From Rugamonas rubra (GTDB taxonomy: Bacteria; Pseudomonadota; Gammaproteobacteria; Burkholderiales; Burkholderiaceae_D): a stretch of 64,000 nt of DNA. Where the stretch lies: positions 124,001-188,000 of the forward strand of contig NZ_FOTW01000015.1 in NCBI RefSeq assembly GCF_900114705.1. Reading direction: 5' to 3'. Every line of letters starts with the position of its first letter. Positions within the stretch are counted from its first letter, which is position 1. Below the pieces are notes generated by a model that had not been told where the DNA came from, did no database searches, and saw only the letters and a program-made list of their open reading frames with translations. Of this stretch, positions 7,446 to 16,963 are shown one piece after another. A program made the position numbers and the translations under genes.

Positions 7446-10400
7446 ATGAAAAACCAACTTCCAACCACTCCCTTGCGCTGGCAATTCTGGGTCGACCGTG
7501 GCGGCACCTTCACCGACATCGTCGCCCGCCGCCCGGACGGCAAGCTGGTCACCCACAAGCTGCTGTCCGAGTATCCCGAGCGCTACGACGACGCGGTGAC
7601 CCAGGGCATGCGCGACATGCTGGGCCTGCGCGCCGGCGAGCCGCTGCCGGTCGAGCAGATCGAGGTGATCAAGATGGGCACCACCGTGGCCACCAACGCG
7701 CTGTTGGAGCGCAAGGGCGCGCGCACCGCGCTGGCCATCACGCGCGGCTTCGCCGACCAGCTGCGCATCGGCTACCAGGACCGGCCGGACATCTTCGCCA
7801 CCAACATCCAACTGCCCGAGCTGATCTACGAGGAGGTGATCGAGATCGACGAGCGCATCGGCGCCCACGGCGAGGTGCTCGCCGCGCCGGACGAGGCGTT
7901 GGTGCTGGCGCAGTTCCGCGCGCTGCGCGCCAAGGGCATAGGCTCCATCGCCATCGTGCTGATGCACGCCTACCGCTTTCCGCAGCACGAGCTGCGCCTG
8001 CGCGCGCTGGCCGAGCAGGCCGGCTTCGGCCAGATCTCGGTGAGCCACCAAGTCAGCCCGCTGATGAAGATCGTCGGCCGGGGCGACACCACCGTGGTCG
8101 ACGCCTACCTGTCGCCGGTGCTGCGCGACTACGTGGCCCGCGTCGCCTCGGAGACCGGCGACGTGCGGCTGATGTTCATGCAGTCCAACGGCGGCTTGAC
8201 CGACGCCGCCCGCTTCCAGGGCAAGGACGCGATCTTGTCCGGCCCGGCCGGCGGCATCGTCGGCGCGGTGAAGAGCTGCGAGGCGATCGGCCTGCGCCAG
8301 GTGATCGGCTTCGACATGGGCGGCACCTCGACCGACGTGGCCCACTACGACGGCGCCTACGAGCGCGTCTTCGAGACCGTGGTGGCCGGCGTGCGGGTGC
8401 GCGCGCCGATGATGCACATCCACACCGTGGCCGCCGGCGGCGGCTCCATTTGTAGCTTCGAGCACGGCCGCTTCAAGGTCGGCCCCGAGTCGGCCGGCGC
8501 CAATCCCGGCCCGGCCAGCTACCGCAAGGGCGGCCCGCTGACCGTCACCGACTGCAACGTCATGCTCGGCCGTATCCAGCCGGCCCACTTCCCCCGCGTG
8601 TTCGGCCCCAACGGCGACCTGCCGCTCGACCGCGACGTGGTCGAAACCGCCTTCGCCGCGCTGGCCGAGCAGATCGCCAGCGAGACCGGCACCCGCTTGT
8701 CGCCGGCCGCCGTGGCCGAGGGCTTCCTCACCGTCGCGGTGGACAATATGGCGCAGGCCATCAAGTCGATCTCGGTCGAGCGCGGCTACGATGTCAGCCG
8801 CTACGCCATGTGCTGCTTCGGCGGCGCCGGCGGCCAGCACGCCTGCCGCGTCGCCGACGTGCTGGGCATGAGCCAGATCGTCATTCATCCGTTCGCCGGC
8901 GTGCTGTCGGCCTTCGGCATGGGCCTGGCCGACATCCGCGCCATGCGCGAGGGCGCCGTCGAGCAGCCGCTGTCGGCCGCCGCGCTGGAGGAGTTGCAAC
9001 CGCAACTGGCGGCGCTGGCGCGGCAGGCCAGCGACGAGCTGTTGGCGCAGCAGGTGGCGCCGGCCGACATCGTGGTCGAGCTGTGCGCCCGTTTGAAGTA
9101 CCAGGACAGCGACGCCGCCTTCGTCATCGCCCTCGGCGACGAGGCGGCCATGGCCGAGGCCTTCGCCGCCCAGTACCGCAGCCGCTTCGGCTTCGTCATG
9201 GCCGGCCAGCCGCTGGTGATCGAGTCGATTTCGGCCGAGGCCATCGGCGCCGGCGACGGCGCCGCCTTCCAGATCGAGGTGCCGAACGTGGCCGGCCACG
9301 CCGAGGCGGAGCACAGCGAGGTGCAGGGTTATGTCGACGGCGAACGCGGCCCGATCGCGCTGCACGTGCGCGCCGCGCTGCCGGTCGGCAGCCGGGTCGC
9401 CGGCCCGGCGCTGATCCGCGAGGAGATCGCCACCACCGTGGTGGACGCCGGCTGGTCCGCCAAGGTGCTGCCCGACCACACGCTGCTGCTGGAACGCACG
9501 GTGCCGGTCGGCAGCGCGCACAAGATGACCACCGCCGTCCATCCGATCCACCTGGAGATCTTCAACAACCTGTTCATGGCGATCGCCAAGCAGATGGGCA
9601 CCACGCTGGAAAACACCGCCTACTCGGTCAACATGAAGGAGCGGCTGGACTTCTCCTGCGCCGTGTTCGACCGCCACGGCAACTTGATCGCCAACGCGCC
9701 GCACATCCCGGTCCACCTTGGCTCGATGAGCGACAGCGTGCTGTGCGTGATCCGCCAGCACGCCGCGACCATGGCGCCGGGCGACGCCTACGTGCTCAAC
9801 GTGCCCTACAACGGCGGCACCCACCTGCCGGACATCACCGTGGTCTGCCCGGTATATGGTGCCGAGCGCGGTGCCGAGCGTGCCGCGCCGCTGTTCTATG
9901 TGGCGGCGCGCGGCCACCATGGCGACGTCGGCGGCATCACGCCCGGCTCCATGCCGCCCAACAGCACCTCGATTTTGGAGGAGGGCGTGCTGCTCGATAA
10001 CATCAAGATCGTCGACCAGGGCGTCTTCCTGGAGCCGCTGGTGCGCAGCCTGTTCGCCGCCGGGCCTTGGCCGAGCCGCAACATCGACCAGAACATCGCC
10101 GACCTGATCGCCCAGCTGGGCGCCTGCGAGACCGGCGCCAACGAGTTGCTCAAGGCCGTCGCAAGCCACGGCGAGGACGTCGTGCTGGCCTACATGGGCC
10201 ACGTGCAGGACAACGCCGAGGCGGCCGTGCGCGTCGCCATCCGCGGCCTGCGCGACGCCAGCTTCGCCTACGAGATGGACGACGGCGCCGTGCTCAAGGT
10301 CGCCCTGACCATCGACCACGCCAACGGCGGCGCCACGGTCGACTTTACCGGCACCAGCGAGCAGCGGCCGAGCAACTTCAACGCGCCGCTGTCGGTGTGC

Positions 10401-11084
10401 AAGGCGGCCGTGCTGTACGTGTTCCGCACCCTGCTCGACAGCGACATTCCAATGAACGAGGGCGTGCTGAAACCGCTGACGCTGATTATTCCCGAAGGCT
10501 CGATGCTGAACCCGCGCTATCCGGCGGCGGTGGTGGCCGGCAATGTCGAGGTGTCGCAGTACGTCACCGACGCGCTGTACGGCGCGCTCGGCGTGCTGGC
10601 CGCCTCGCAGGGCACGATGAACAACTTCACCTTCGGCGACGACGAGCACCAGTACTACGAGACCATCGCCGGCGGCGCCGGCGCCGGCCCCGGCTTCGAC
10701 GGCTGCTCGGCGGTGCAAACCCACATGACCAACTCGCGCATGACCGATCCGGAGGTGCTGGAGTGGCGCTTCCCGGTGCTGGTCGAAACCCACGCCATCC
10801 TGCGCGGCAGCGGCGGCGCGGGCAAGCATCGCGGTGGCGACGGCGCGTTGCGGCGCATCCGCTTCCTGCGCGCCATGACGGCGAATATTTTGGCCGGCCA
10901 CCGCCGCATCGCGCCGTTCGGCCTGGACGGCGGCGCACCCGGCGCGCTGGGGCGCAACTGGATCGAGCGGAGCGACGGCTCGGTGGAGCGCTTCGGCGCC
11001 ACCCACACGGCCGACATGGCCAGCGGCGACGTCTTCGTCATCGAAACACCGGGCGGCGGCGGCTTCGGCCCGGCCGGCGGCTAG
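7446..11084 (+). CDS. ATP-dependent 5-oxoprolinase (fused hydantoinase A/B type)
   Basis: From the ATG at 7446 (preceded by AGAGAGCA) the product is 1212 residues, typical of single-chain 5-oxoprolinases that hydrolyse 5-oxoproline to glutamate with ATP. The hydantoinase A/ASKHA half has [10 protein letters not shown] near residue 17 and [11 protein letters not shown] near 288. The hydantoinase B half starts near residue 694 ([20 protein letters not shown]) and includes [15 protein letters not shown] and [10 protein letters not shown] at the very end. An N-methylhydantoinase or acetone-carboxylase-like role cannot be excluded from motifs alone. However, those enzymes usually have separate A and B subunits, and the cyclase-like neighbour favours 5-oxoproline. 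It closes the presumed operon. Confidence 0.85.
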   Translation: MKNQLPTTPLRWQFWVDRGGTFTDIVARRPDGKLVTHKLLSEYPERYDDAVTQGMRDMLGLRAGEPLPVEQIEVIKMGTTVATNALLERKGARTALAITRGFADQLRIGYQDRPDIFATNIQLPELIYEEVIEIDERIGAHGEVLAAPDEALVLAQFRALRAKGIGSIAIVLMHAYRFPQHELRLRALAEQAGFGQISVSHQVSPLMKIVGRGDTTVVDAYLSPVLRDYVARVASETGDVRLMFMQSNGGLTDAARFQGKDAILSGPAGGIVGAVKSCEAIGLRQVIGFDMGGTSTDVAHYDGAYERVFETVVAGVRVRAPMMHIHTVAAGGGSICSFEHGRFKVGPESAGANPGPASYRKGGPLTVTDCNVMLGRIQPAHFPRVFGPNGDLPLDRDVVETAFAALAEQIASETGTRLSPAAVAEGFLTVAVDNMAQAIKSISVERGYDVSRYAMCCFGGAGGQHACRVADVLGMSQIVIHPFAGVLSAFGMGLADIRAMREGAVEQPLSAAALEELQPQLAALARQASDELLAQQVAPADIVVELCARLKYQDSDAAFVIALGDEAAMAEAFAAQYRSRFGFVMAGQPLVIESISAEAIGAGDGAAFQIEVPNVAGHAEAEHSEVQGYVDGERGPIALHVRAALPVGSRVAGPALIREEIATTVVDAGWSAKVLPDHTLLLERTVPVGSAHKMTTAVHPIHLEIFNNLFMAIAKQMGTTLENTAYSVNMKERLDFSCAVFDRHGNLIANAPHIPVHLGSMSDSVLCVIRQHAATMAPGDAYVLNVPYNGGTHLPDITVVCPVYGAERGAERAAPLFYVAARGHHGDVGGITPGSMPPNSTSILEEGVLLDNIKIVDQGVFLEPLVRSLFAAGPWPSRNIDQNIADLIAQLGACETGANELLKAVASHGEDVVLAYMGHVQDNAEAAVRVAIRGLRDASFAYEMDDGAVLKVALTIDHANGGATVDFTGTSEQRPSNFNAPLSVCKAAVLYVFRTLLDSDIPMNEGVLKPLTLIIPEGSMLNPRYPAAVVAGNVEVSQYVTDALYGALGVLAASQGTMNNFTFGDDEHQYYETIAGGAGAGPGFDGCSAVQTHMTNSRMTDPEVLEWRFPVLVETHAILRGSGGAGKHRGGDGALRRIRFLRAMTANILAGHRRIAPFGLDGGAPGALGRNWIERSDGSVERFGATHTADMASGDVFVIETPGGGGFGPAGG

Positions 11085-11103
11085 GCCGGCCCGGCGGGCC
11101 GCG

Positions 11104-13080
11104 CTACTCGAGCGTGATGCCCTGCAGCTGGAAGGCGAGCACGCGGCCGTCGTCGGACTGGCCGAGTGCCTTGGGCGAGGTCGCCTGCGGATGGCGCAGG
11201 CCGATCGACAGCACCGTCGCCGGGCGCGCGTCGGCCGGCAGGTCGATCAAGGCGTTGTCCAGGGCGATCTGGCCGATGTCCTTGCCGTTCAGGCTGACCG
11301 AGCTGGTGCGCATGCCGTTGTAGTAGAGGCCGTTGATGCGCAGGTGCCGGACCTGGCGACCGGCCGGCAGCGGCAGCAGCAGCGTCGACTCGGCACCCTC
11401 GCTCCAGACGCCGCGCGCCTCGGGCTGCGACCAGCCGCCGGCCAGCAGGGTGGACAGGTTCGGCATGTCCGGACGGACGCGCCAGACGCCGGCGTTGATG
11501 TTGTCCTGCGCCGGGTGGCAGGTGAACGGCGCGTGCACATACTGCCAGCCGCCGTCGACGCGGCGGATGCGGCTGCCCTGCAACAGCTGGCCGGCGGGGC
11601 ACAGGCCGGCCGGGTCGTCGGTGTTCGATTCGTGGCGCAGCAGCTTGAGCGGCGCGCCGCCGCGGCGGTAGACGTGGGTCAGCGTGGCCGACATGCTCTG
11701 CTCGTTCTCGACGCCGCGCTCGAAGAACACCTCGGCGTCAGGGTTGTACCAGCTCGGCGTGTGGTTCAGCGCCAGGCGCGCCAGCGGCGTGTGGTTCAGG
11801 TAGCTGTAGCGCTCGCCCAGCTCGCCGTTGGCGGCCAGCACCAGCGCCTGTAGCGCCAGCATCAGGCCGAACAGCCAGCGCGCCCTGGCCGCCGGCAGTT
11901 GCAGGGCGGCGAGGCAGGCCAGCACCAGCAGCGGCATGCCCAGCCAGTAGGCGTAGCGGCTGGTGACGACGCTGCCGGAGTTCCAGTTGGTGGCGCTGAG
12001 CGAGGGCAGCGCCATGCCGAGCACAACGGCGCACAGCAGGCCGGCGGCCGGCAGCCAGCGGCCGCGGCGGTCGGCGTCGAGCAGGAAGGGCGGCAGCAGC
12101 AGGGCCGCCAGCAGCGCCGGCATGCCGACGACCATGCCCTGGTTCAGGTCGAACAGCAGCGAGAACAGGCGGTTCGGGGTGATCAGGTCGGGCGAGGTGA
12201 AGTACTTGGCGATCAGGCTGGGCACGCCGAACTCGGCCTGGAAGAAGGCGAAGGGCAGCAGCGCCAGCGCGGCGCCGGCCGCCATGCCGGCCAGGTCGTA
12301 GGCGTTCCACGGCCGCAAGCGGCAGTCCGGCCAGGCCAAGTCGGGACGCTTGGCCAACAGCAGGCGCACGGCCAGCGCCGCCGGCAGCAGCAGCAGCAGC
12401 GGCGGATTCTGGCTGGCGCCCAGGCCGGCCATCAGGCAGGCCAGGCCGAGCTCGCCGCGCAGCATGGCGATGCAGGCGATCAGCACGCAGCTGGCGGCCA
12501 TCACCTCGGGGCCGGTGGCGCTCAGGTAGAAGCTGCTGCCGGTGAGCAGGAAGGCGGTGCCGGCCAGGCCGGCGTGGCGCGGCATGGCGCGGCACAGGTA
12601 GTACAGGGCGCCGCCGGCGAAGCTCAGGTTGAGCATGCCGAAGGCCAGCACCGGCGAGACGCCCAGCATGCTCAACAGGGCGTAGTAGGGCACGGCCAGC
12701 AGCGAGTACATCCAGAAATGGATGGCCATGAAGCGGCCGCCGGCGTCGGGGAAGAAGCCGGCCACGATGTCGGGTTTGCTCGACTGCATCTGTTGCAGCA
12801 GCAGCTGGAAGACATGGTCGGGCACCCCCACCCGCATCACCTCGGCCAGCGGCAGCCCCAGGTAGGCCTTGACATCGTCCGGGCGGAGAATGGCCGAGCC
12901 GTGCTTGAACAGGGCGTGCGACATCAGCACGTACTCGCCGCCGTCGCCGCTGATGCGGGTGTGCAGGAGTATGTAGATCGACAACAGCAGCATGAGCAGG
13001 CCAGGCCAGGCCAGCGATTTCAGTCTATGCAGGGTGCCGGAGGGTGAAACGGAAAGCTGTGGTGCTGAGTAGGTTTGCAT
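11104..13080 (-). CDS. Large polytopic membrane protein, GT-C-like, function unknown
   Basis: With the ATG at 13080 the product has 658 residues; an in-frame GTG at 13107 would add nine, and neither has a clear ribosome binding site. One hydrophobic segment lies near the N-terminus (LAWPGLLMLLLSIYILL). It is followed by an acidic loop with DGGEY, then roughly eight to ten membrane helices to about residue 430, and a soluble C-terminal domain of about 200 residues that looks beta-rich. This layout resembles GT-C glycosyltransferases and related uncharacterised membrane proteins, but no diagnostic motif was recognised. It is convergent with the 5-oxoprolinase gene and stands alone on its strand. 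Confidence 0.75.
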   Translation of the reverse strand: MQTYSAPQLSVSPSGTLHRLKSLAWPGLLMLLLSIYILLHTRISGDGGEYVLMSHALFKHGSAILRPDDVKAYLGLPLAEVMRVGVPDHVFQLLLQQMQSSKPDIVAGFFPDAGGRFMAIHFWMYSLLAVPYYALLSMLGVSPVLAFGMLNLSFAGGALYYLCRAMPRHAGLAGTAFLLTGSSFYLSATGPEVMAASCVLIACIAMLRGELGLACLMAGLGASQNPPLLLLLPAALAVRLLLAKRPDLAWPDCRLRPWNAYDLAGMAAGAALALLPFAFFQAEFGVPSLIAKYFTSPDLITPNRLFSLLFDLNQGMVVGMPALLAALLLPPFLLDADRRGRWLPAAGLLCAVVLGMALPSLSATNWNSGSVVTSRYAYWLGMPLLVLACLAALQLPAARARWLFGLMLALQALVLAANGELGERYSYLNHTPLARLALNHTPSWYNPDAEVFFERGVENEQSMSATLTHVYRRGGAPLKLLRHESNTDDPAGLCPAGQLLQGSRIRRVDGGWQYVHAPFTCHPAQDNINAGVWRVRPDMPNLSTLLAGGWSQPEARGVWSEGAESTLLLPLPAGRQVRHLRINGLYYNGMRTSSVSLNGKDIGQIALDNALIDLPADARPATVLSIGLRHPQATSPKALGQSDDGRVLAFQLQGITLE

Positions 13081-13348
13081 GTGCGGGTGGCGGCCTTGAA
13101 CGGACACGGGTGCTATCAGTATGTCAATGTTTCCATAAGGAGATAATCATAATGTAAAAGTCGCGATCGGGCTGGACTATTTTTGTCCGCCGCGGTGGCG
13201 CCAATTCGCCCCGCCGCAACAGTTCGACGTATCCGCTTGCGCGCCGGGCCGGCCTTTGCTAGTCTGGGTTCGATTGCCCGAGTGCAAGCACACCACCGCC
13301 GGGCCGCCAGAAAGCCCGGTATGTTACACAATCCCTGGGAGACGATAG

Positions 13349-13816
13349 ATGAGCAAATTTTTCAAAGGTTTCATGGCGGCGCTGTGCCTGCTCTCGTTCA
13401 GCCTGACGGCGAACGCGGCCGACAAGGGCACGGCCGACGAGGCCGTGGCGATGGTCAAAAAGGCCGGCGAGTTCCTCAAGAAGAACGGCAAGGAGAAAGC
13501 CTTCGCCGAGTTCAACAACCCCAACGGCCAGTTCATCAAGGGCGACCTGTACATCTTCACCTTCCTGGCCAACGGTGACGGCATCGAGCAGGCCAACGGC
13601 GCCAACCCCAAGCTGGTGGGCAAGAACGTGTCGGAGATGAAGGACGCCGACGGCAAGTTCCTGATCAAGGACATCCTGGCCGTCGGCATGAGCAAGGAAG
13701 GCAAGGGCTGGGTCGACTACAAGTGGCCGAACCCGGCCACCGGCAAAATCGACGGCAAGCGCACCTACGTTGAGCGGGTCGACGATGTGCTGATCGGCTG
13801 CGGCATTTACAAATAG
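13349..13816 (+). CDS. Secreted single-cache-domain protein
   Basis: The 155-residue product begins with a signal peptide (FMAALCLLSFSLTANAAD, cleavage expected after NAA near residue 23). It then consists of one cache type 2 domain, the fold used by many bacterial sensors to bind small carboxylates. Typical elements are DEAVAMVKKAGEFLKKNGK, FNNPNGQFIKGDLYIF and GWVDYKWPNPATGKI, ending VLIGCGIYK. There is no membrane anchor or signalling domain, so it is probably a free periplasmic ligand-binding protein. It stands alone with its own upstream region. Immediately after the stop the sequence AAGCCCAAGC is repeated 2.6 times in tandem (about 13826-13851). Confidence 0.82.
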   Translation: MSKFFKGFMAALCLLSFSLTANAADKGTADEAVAMVKKAGEFLKKNGKEKAFAEFNNPNGQFIKGDLYIFTFLANGDGIEQANGANPKLVGKNVSEMKDADGKFLIKDILAVGMSKEGKGWVDYKWPNPATGKIDGKRTYVERVDDVLIGCGIYK

Positions 13817-13888
13817 GATCCGGCTAAGCCCAAGCAAGCCCAAGCAAGCCCGCTCGGCCCAGGTCGGCCCGGGCGGGCTGCGCTCAAG

Positions 13889-14236
13889 TTAGATTTCCAT
13901 CCGAAAGTACCCACTCGCCAGCAGTGGCTCGGCGTCCGCCCGCGCGATCCGTTGCAGCGGCGCCTCGCGCGAAAATCGATACGTGGCATGGCTTGCCGGC
14001 CCGACGACCTGGATCGGCGCCCCGGCCAGATAGCGCAGCGTCACCGCGCCCGCCTGCGCCTGCACGGTGGCGCGCGGCGCCGTAGCGCCGGCCGGCGGAG
14101 CGGGTTTGCCGGCGGCCGTTGTGTGCGCAGCCATGTCCGGCAGCGCAGCCGGCGTCGCCGACGCCTGCTTAGGGTTGGAACTCGTTCGGAGACTGTTCCG
14201 CAGTTCCGTCCGCTTCCCGCCGCAACAACTCATCAT
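13889..14236 (-). CDS. Small conserved hypothetical protein, CCGGK N-terminus
   Basis: A very good ribosome binding site (AAGGAGAG) lies just upstream of two adjacent ATG codons (14236 and 14233; the second has the better spacing), giving 114-115 residues. The protein begins MMSCCGGKRTELRNSL and has a Pro/Ala-rich linker to about residue 60. It ends in a compact beta-looking domain (VTLRYLAGAPIQVVGP, then HATYRFSREAPLQRI). The start lies 68 bases inside the preceding gene, so the two frames overlap and are probably coupled. The function is not recognised. It is the last gene of the three-gene locus that begins with the 749-residue protein. Confidence 0.65.
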   Translation of the reverse strand: MMSCCGGKRTELRNSLRTSSNPKQASATPAALPDMAAHTTAAGKPAPPAGATAPRATVQAQAGAVTLRYLAGAPIQVVGPASHATYRFSREAPLQRIARADAEPLLASGYFRMEI

Positions 14237-14552
14237 GCTCTCCTTCCGTTGCCAAGGGCTGAATCATCAAAGGGTCGCGCCCCATCCGTTCGAGTAGGCA
14301 GGCCGCGCCGGACAGGGCCAGCCAGGCTAGCGCGCATTCCTGCGCGGTGCGCCCGAGCAGCAGCCCGAACGGCGCCGCCACCCACAGACTGACGCAGTAA
14401 AAACAATCCATCAGCCGGCCCAGCACGCTATTGCCCAGCGCCGCCCGCGAGCGCGCCAGCAGATCCCATGGCCCGTCCTCGAACGCTAGCAGATGGGCCA
14501 GGCGCCAGCTAGCGAAAACGCCCAGCATAAAGCCGAACCATGGCGCGTCCAT
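14169..14552 (-). CDS. DUF1360-like small membrane protein
   Basis: A 127-residue protein with a DUF1360-like pattern: an N-terminal membrane segment (WFGFMLGVFASWRLAHLLAFEDGPWDL), a cysteine pair region (DCFYCVSLWVAAPFGLLLG) and a second hydrophobic stretch (ALAWLALSGAACLLERMG). The tail is acidic and soluble (GEHDELLRREADG). It starts four bases after the stop of the 749-residue protein and overlaps the next gene. It would sit in the inner membrane; what it does there is unknown. The C-terminal 22 codons overlap the following gene in another frame, which is unusual but supported by that gene's strong ribosome binding site. Confidence 0.7.
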   Translation of the reverse strand: MDAPWFGFMLGVFASWRLAHLLAFEDGPWDLLARSRAALGNSVLGRLMDCFYCVSLWVAAPFGLLLGRTAQECALAWLALSGAACLLERMGRDPLMIQPLATEGEHDELLRREADGTAEQSPNEFQP

Positions 14553-14556
14553 CCGC

Positions 14557-16806
14557 TCAAACCGGCGGCAGGTCGTTGCAGATCTTTACCGGCCAGTCCG
14601 CCGTGGCGTGACTGACGCCGCAGGGGCGCGCGGTGCGGTCGTACACGGTCAGGTGGAAAATGTAGACGCAGCACTCGCCCCGTTCCAGCGCGAAGCCGGG
14701 CGGCACAGGGTAGGGCAGGGACGTCCTGCAGGTCGGGTCGACCGCGCGCAGGTCGAACTGGGTGAGCGTGCCGATGACGGTGGGTACGGTCGGCACGCCG
14801 CAGCGCGTGCCGGGATCGCCCACCCGCGAGGTGCCATGGAAACACGGAGGGCCGGAAAGCGGGATGCTGATCGGGATCGGGATCGTCGGCCCGCCTTGTT
14901 TTTCCACGGAAACGACGTAGTAGTCGAAGTTGTCGTTGGGCCGGGTCAGCGGCAGGAGGGTGTCGTCGATGTATTCGTCGTAGGCGATGCCCGAGACCGG
15001 CAGCGGCCACGGCACACTGCAATCCGGCGGCAAGGCGAACTGGCTGACGAACAGGTCGGCGCATTTGGGCACGGCGTTGATCTGGACCAGGGCGGTGATC
15101 GGTTTGTTGTCGATCCACACGCGCTGGGTGTCGCAGTAGCTGTTGCCGAGCGTGTCCTCGAGCACCAGCCGCAAGGTGTACAGCCCGCTCAACTGGCAGC
15201 CGCCCACGTTGCTGCTCCACGACGAGGGCGACAGCAGCGCCTTCGGGTCGCTGAGCAGGCAATACGGCGGGAAGGGCACTTGCACCAGACAATCCGGCAC
15301 CCAGTTGGCGGTCAGGACCGAGGTGTCGGTGCGCATATTGATGTCGCGGTACTGGGCCGCCGTGCTGAACTCGACGGTCCAGAAGTTGCTCCAGCCTGCG
15401 GTCGCGCAGTCGGTCTCGTAACCCGGCTTGTAGTCGAGCGTGTAGCGTTTGATCTTCTGGCTGTCGTCGCAGCCGCCGACGAAGGCCGCGCCCCAGATTT
15501 GCAGGCAGGTGCCGAACGAGGCTTCGAAGTCGCCCGCCGCGCGCGTGCACAGGGCCGGCACGTGGTCGATGAAGCGGGCGGCGGGATCGAAGGGCGTGCT
15601 GTCGAGCGTGAAGTTGCCGTCCACGCCGAGTATCCGCACGTCCTTCTTGAAGACGCCGAAGATGATCGGTCCGCAGGGCGGCAGGGTCTGGTTGGCGCCG
15701 TAGACGGTCAGGCGCACGAAGTAGGTGCCGGCGTTCAGCAAAGTGCTGTCCAGGTAGGCCAGCAGCCCGCCCGTGACCGGGCTGTTGCCCTGCACCGTGT
15801 TGCCCGGCGGGACAGGCGGATACACGAAATTGGCGGCGTGCCAAACGATATTGTCGGTCGACCATTCGAGCACATAGCGCACGAAGCCGAGGCCGGCGGC
15901 GGTGCCGTGGATCGGCACGACCAGCGCGGGAATCGCCGGGTTGACGACTTCGGCGATGCATCCCTGCGGGCCGCTGAGTTCGCACGTCAGCGGACGAAAA
16001 CAGTCGCGCAGGCAGAACCAGTACCTCACCAGGCAGCGATACACGTCGATCAGGTTCTTGGCGCGCGCCAGGCAGCAGCCGAAACGGGTGGCGCACATGC
16101 ACCAGCACTGGTAGAACCAGAACCAGGGCTCCCTGCAGTGCGCGTCGAACGCCTTTTCGCCCAGCAAGGCGCGGGTGGTGTCGACCGTCATCAGGCGTTC
16201 GAACACGGCGGCCGCCTCCTCTTCGCCCTCGTCGCAGTCGATCTGGCCGTCGGCCACGGCGTCGGCCAGGCCGGCGGTGAAATCGATGCTGGCGAGCTGG
16301 TCGCTGACGAAGGGACGGTAGGCCTTGGCCAGGGCGGCGACCAGGATGTCGAGGTCGCGGCGCTCGAGCTCGGTCAGGTGGCCGGGCGTGACCGGCGTGC
16401 CGACCGCCTGGCGCACGCACAGCCAGTAGCGGTACAGGTAATACGCCGACAGGCGGAAGGTGCGCGGCCGGCGGCACACCAGCCAGCCGAAGATCATGCA
16501 GCAGCGGATGTGCAGCAGCAGCCAACGCCAGCGCTCGATAGGTCCAAGCAGTTCGCGCGCCTGGGCCGGCAAGAGGGCGAACACCACCTCGTCGTCGGGG
16601 AAGCCGCCCAGCAGCCGCTGGGCCGCTGCCAACTCCGCTTCGCAGTCGGGCGGGGCTTGGCGGGCTTCTTCGCCGAGCGCGTCCAGGTCGCCGGCCCGCT
16701 TGAGGTCTTCTTCGAGGATCGGGCGGTAGATATCCACCAGGGCCTTCAACACGATCTGGAATTCCGGGCTCGACGGATCGCTCGCTTCAGGGTGGGAAGT
16801 TGCCAT
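14557..16806 (-). CDS. Large cysteine-rich protein with an internal duplication, function unknown
   Basis: The 749-residue product has no signal peptide and contains about 35 cysteines. Residues about 20-140 and 154-274 are two copies of the same module, offset by about 136 residues. YRP occurs at 27-29 and 163-165, and YRYWLC (125-130) matches VRYWFC (260-265), each preceded by a Trp/Cys-rich helix (IERWRWLLLHIRCC versus EPWFWFYQCWCMC). Residues from about 280 onward look like a series of beta-sandwich domains (GTYFVRLTVYG, GLYTLRLVLEDTLGN, CCVYIFHLTVYDRT) with many paired cysteines. I do not recognise the family. It is first of three tightly packed minus-strand genes, four bases before a DUF1360-like membrane protein, which suggests a membrane-associated assembly. 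Confidence 0.72.
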   Translation of the reverse strand: MATSHPEASDPSSPEFQIVLKALVDIYRPILEEDLKRAGDLDALGEEARQAPPDCEAELAAAQRLLGGFPDDEVVFALLPAQARELLGPIERWRWLLLHIRCCMIFGWLVCRRPRTFRLSAYYLYRYWLCVRQAVGTPVTPGHLTELERRDLDILVAALAKAYRPFVSDQLASIDFTAGLADAVADGQIDCDEGEEEAAAVFERLMTVDTTRALLGEKAFDAHCREPWFWFYQCWCMCATRFGCCLARAKNLIDVYRCLVRYWFCLRDCFRPLTCELSGPQGCIAEVVNPAIPALVVPIHGTAAGLGFVRYVLEWSTDNIVWHAANFVYPPVPPGNTVQGNSPVTGGLLAYLDSTLLNAGTYFVRLTVYGANQTLPPCGPIIFGVFKKDVRILGVDGNFTLDSTPFDPAARFIDHVPALCTRAAGDFEASFGTCLQIWGAAFVGGCDDSQKIKRYTLDYKPGYETDCATAGWSNFWTVEFSTAAQYRDINMRTDTSVLTANWVPDCLVQVPFPPYCLLSDPKALLSPSSWSSNVGGCQLSGLYTLRLVLEDTLGNSYCDTQRVWIDNKPITALVQINAVPKCADLFVSQFALPPDCSVPWPLPVSGIAYDEYIDDTLLPLTRPNDNFDYYVVSVEKQGGPTIPIPISIPLSGPPCFHGTSRVGDPGTRCGVPTVPTVIGTLTQFDLRAVDPTCRTSLPYPVPPGFALERGECCVYIFHLTVYDRTARPCGVSHATADWPVKICNDLPPV

Positions 16807-16963
16807 TTTTGTTCCCCTTCAAGATGTGCATTTAGAAATGCCCGGAATACATACGGACGAGTGAACTCGCGCCAGGGAAATCACGGTGGCGTGGGAACCA
16901 TTCTAGTAATGCGCGATAGCGTCGGGTTTGATGTGGAACAAGCAGGCCCAGCCAAAGATGGCC

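Noticed and set aside
7362..11006. A very long open frame antisense to the 5-oxoprolinase gene (over 1200 codons).
   Set aside because: It is a by-product of GC-rich third positions: the translation is low-complexity (His, Gln, Arg, Ala, Asp, Gly) with no motifs, whereas the sense frame matches a known family end to end. The same holds for the long frames antisense to mfd, pbp, lysS, ppnN and others.
13208..13240. GGGTTCGATTGCCC-like sequence near 13264 resembling a tRNA T-arm.
   Set aside because: No acceptor stem, D-arm or anticodon arm can be drawn around it.
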